Positions 62,276-64,000 of a DNA stretch of 64,000 nt are shown here, one piece after another; position 1 is the stretch's first letter; each line of letters begins with the position of its first letter. The position numbers were made by a program, and so were the translations under genes. The notes under the pieces were generated by a model. That model saw nothing but the letters and a program-made list of their open reading frames with translations. It had not been told where the DNA came from and ran no database searches. The stretch comes from Flectonema sp. DT1601 (lineage: Eukaryota; Euglenozoa; Diplonemea; Diplonemida; Diplonemidae), in assembly GCA_964019425.1 (NCBI GenBank), contig OZ025840.1, positions 396,001 through 460,000 of the forward strand. Reading direction: 5' to 3'.

Positions 62276-64000
62276 CTTTTAATTATTTTAAAGAAAAAAC
62301 AATCAGTTTAGCGTCTTGACCAGGACGGAAAATAGAAAGTGATCGACATAGTCGATCGATAAAAAAACAATGATAACATTGTTTAATCTTTTTTTTTAAA
62401 TTCTTTTTATTTATTTTAGAAAAAAAACGGAAAATAGAAATTAGTCGACAAAGTCGAACGATAAAAAAACAATGATAACATTGTTTATTCTTTTTTTTTA
62501 TTTTTTTTAATATTTTTTTTTAATTAATTTTGAAAAAAAAACAATCAGTTTAGCGTCTTGACCAGGACGGAAAATAGAAAGCGATCGACATAGTCGATCG
62601 ATAAGAAAACAATGATAACATTGTTTATTCTTTTTTTTTATTTTAAATTCTTTTTATTTATTTTTTAAAGAAAAAAAACGGAAAATAGAAATTAGTCGAC
62701 AAAGTCGAACGATAAAAAAAACAATGATAACATTGTTTATTCTTTTTTTTGTATTTTTTTTATATTCTTTTTATTAATTTTGAAAAAAAAAAAAAAAACA
62801 ATCAGTTTAGCGTCTTGACCAGGACGGAAAATAGAAAGTGATCGACATAGTCGATCGATAAAAAAACAATGATAACATTGTTTATTCTTTTTTTTTATTT
62901 TAAATTCTTTTTATTTATTTTTTAAAGAAAAAAAAACGGAAAATAGAAATTAGTCGACAAAGTCGAACGATAAAAAAAACAATGATAACATTGTTTATTC
63001 TTTTTTTTATTTTTTTTTTATATTCTTTTTTATTAATTTTGAAAAAAAAAAAAAAAAAAAACAATCAGTTTAGCGTCTTGACCAGGACGGAAAATAGAAA
63101 GTAATCGACATAGTCGATCAATAAAAAAACAATGATAACATTGTTTATTCTTTTTTTTTTTAAATTCTTTTTATTTATTTTTTAAAGGAAAAAAAAAAGG
63201 AAAATAGAAATTAGTCGACAAAGTCGAACGATAAAAAAACAATGATAACATTGTTTATTCTTTTTTTTTTTTTTTTATTTCTTTTTATTTATTAAAAAAA
63301 AAAAACAATCAGTTTAGCGTCTTGACCAGGACGGAAAATAGAAAGTGATCGACATAGTCGATCGATAAAAAAACAATGATAACATTGTTTATTCTTTTTT
63401 TTTATTTTAAATTCTTTTTATTTATTTTTTAAAGAAAAAAAAAAACGGAAAATAGAAATTAGTCGACAAAGTCGAACGATAAAAAAAAAAACAATGATAA
63501 CATTGTTTATTCTTTTTTTTTTTATTTTTTTATATTCTTTTTTATTAATTTTGAAAAAAAAACAATCAGTTTAGCGTCTTGACCAGGACGGAAAATAGAA
63601 AGTGATCGACATAGTCGATCGATAAAAAAACAATGATAACATTGTTTATTCTTTTTTTTTATTTTAAATTCTTTTTATTTATTCTTTAAAGAAAAGAAAC
63701 GGAAAATAGAAATTAGTCGACAAAGTCGAACGATAAAAAAAACAATGATAACATTGTTTATTCTTTTTTTTATTTTTTTTTTATATTCTTTTTTATTAAT
63801 TTTGAAAAAAAAAAAAAAAAAAAACAATCAGTTTAGCGTCTTGACCAGGACGGAAAATAGAAAGTAATCGACATAGTCGATCGATAAAAAAACAATGATA
63901 ACATTGTTTATTCTTTTTTTTTATTTTAAATTCTTTTTATTTATTCTTTAAAGAAAAGAAACGGAAAATAGAAATTAGTCGACAAAGTCGAACGATAAAA
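62149..64000 (+). repeat. A/B satellite array, period about 242-263 bp, running off the window
   Basis: Two monomers alternate. A contains ATCAGTTTAGCGTCTTGACC, GGACGGAAAATAGAAAG and ATCGACATAGTCGATCGAT. B contains CGGAAAATAGAAATTAGTCG and ACAAAGTCGAACGAT. Each is followed by ACAATGATAACATTGTTTAT, an inverted repeat, and then a T-rich tract. A-monomer starts fall at about 62149, 62299, 62541, 62798, 63061, 63305, 63562 and 63822. The first unit is a lone, more diverged A (150 bp to the next). Length varies mostly through A/T runs. Confidence 0.95.

Noticed and set aside
1-64000. tRNA, rRNA or CRISPR arrays
   Set aside because: No GTTCRANNC-type T-loop with matching acceptor stem, no rRNA-like block and no spacer-repeat pattern was noticed. 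The array at the right end is a satellite with no unique spacers.

Overview
The window is nuclear DNA of a unicellular eukaryote whose lineage I cannot name. It has spliceosomal introns (11 placed here: ten of 69-98 bp and one of 219 bp, donors mostly GTATGT or GTTTGT, acceptors mostly ACAG). The standard code applies, with TAA, TAG and TGA all used as stops. Intergenic DNA is AT-rich and packed with poly(A) and poly(T) runs of about 10-35 bases.

Host genes: all 16 recognisable host genes lie on the minus strand. From left to right they are an Asp/Glu racemase-family protein with an IQ-like tail (2.2-3.4 kb), an EDEM-type GH47 mannosidase (3.9-5.5), a long disordered protein with a degenerate kinase-like head (5.9-9.0), an ataxin-2 homologue (13.6-16.3, five exons), a USP7 homologue (18.5-22.4, five exons), a branched-chain aminotransferase (23.6-24.8), a 327-aa protein (27.6-28.5), an ornithine/diaminopimelate-type decarboxylase (29.4-30.8), a J-domain protein (31.1-31.8), an LYR-motif protein (32.0-32.5), a 550-aa unknown (32.7-34.3), a PARN/CAF1-family deadenylase (34.6-35.9), a coiled-coil protein (36.3-38.3), a giant EGF/PTAI-repeat membrane protein (42.8-48.7), phosphatidylinositol synthase (49.0-49.9) and a GNS-like sulfatase (50.8-52.4). 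They are unrelated housekeeping functions (ER glycoprotein quality control and sulfate ester breakdown, amino-acid metabolism, lipid synthesis, RNA turnover, ubiquitin). The long gaps at 9.0-13.6, 16.3-18.5, 24.8-27.6 and 38.3-42.8 kb hold no gene I can support.

Right-hand repeat zone (52.5-64 kb): a decayed host gene is followed by a GC-richer island. The island holds a dead Mutator-like (MULE) transposase, a large AGCT-rich palindrome, an unusual minus-strand coding unit joining a ubiquitin-specific protease fold to two RNase H1-type hybrid-binding (viroplasmin) domains, a complete-looking 2.69-kb DNA transposon with inverted ends and a 5-bp target duplication, fossil retroelement pieces, a TA-flanked MITE and a 783-bp inverted-repeat element. 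The window ends in a satellite built of alternating A/B monomers with a period of about 242-263 bp, which runs off the right edge.

Small dispersed elements link the gene region and the repeat zone. The main ones are an 84-bp near-identical block holding a 26-codon ORF (two copies), a SINE-like element of about 86-115 bp, two of whose copies have 17- and 20-bp flanking duplications (three copies), and relatives of the MITEs. The strongest candidates for undescribed biology are the USP plus twin-viroplasmin protein, the duplicated mini-ORF and the SINE-like family.
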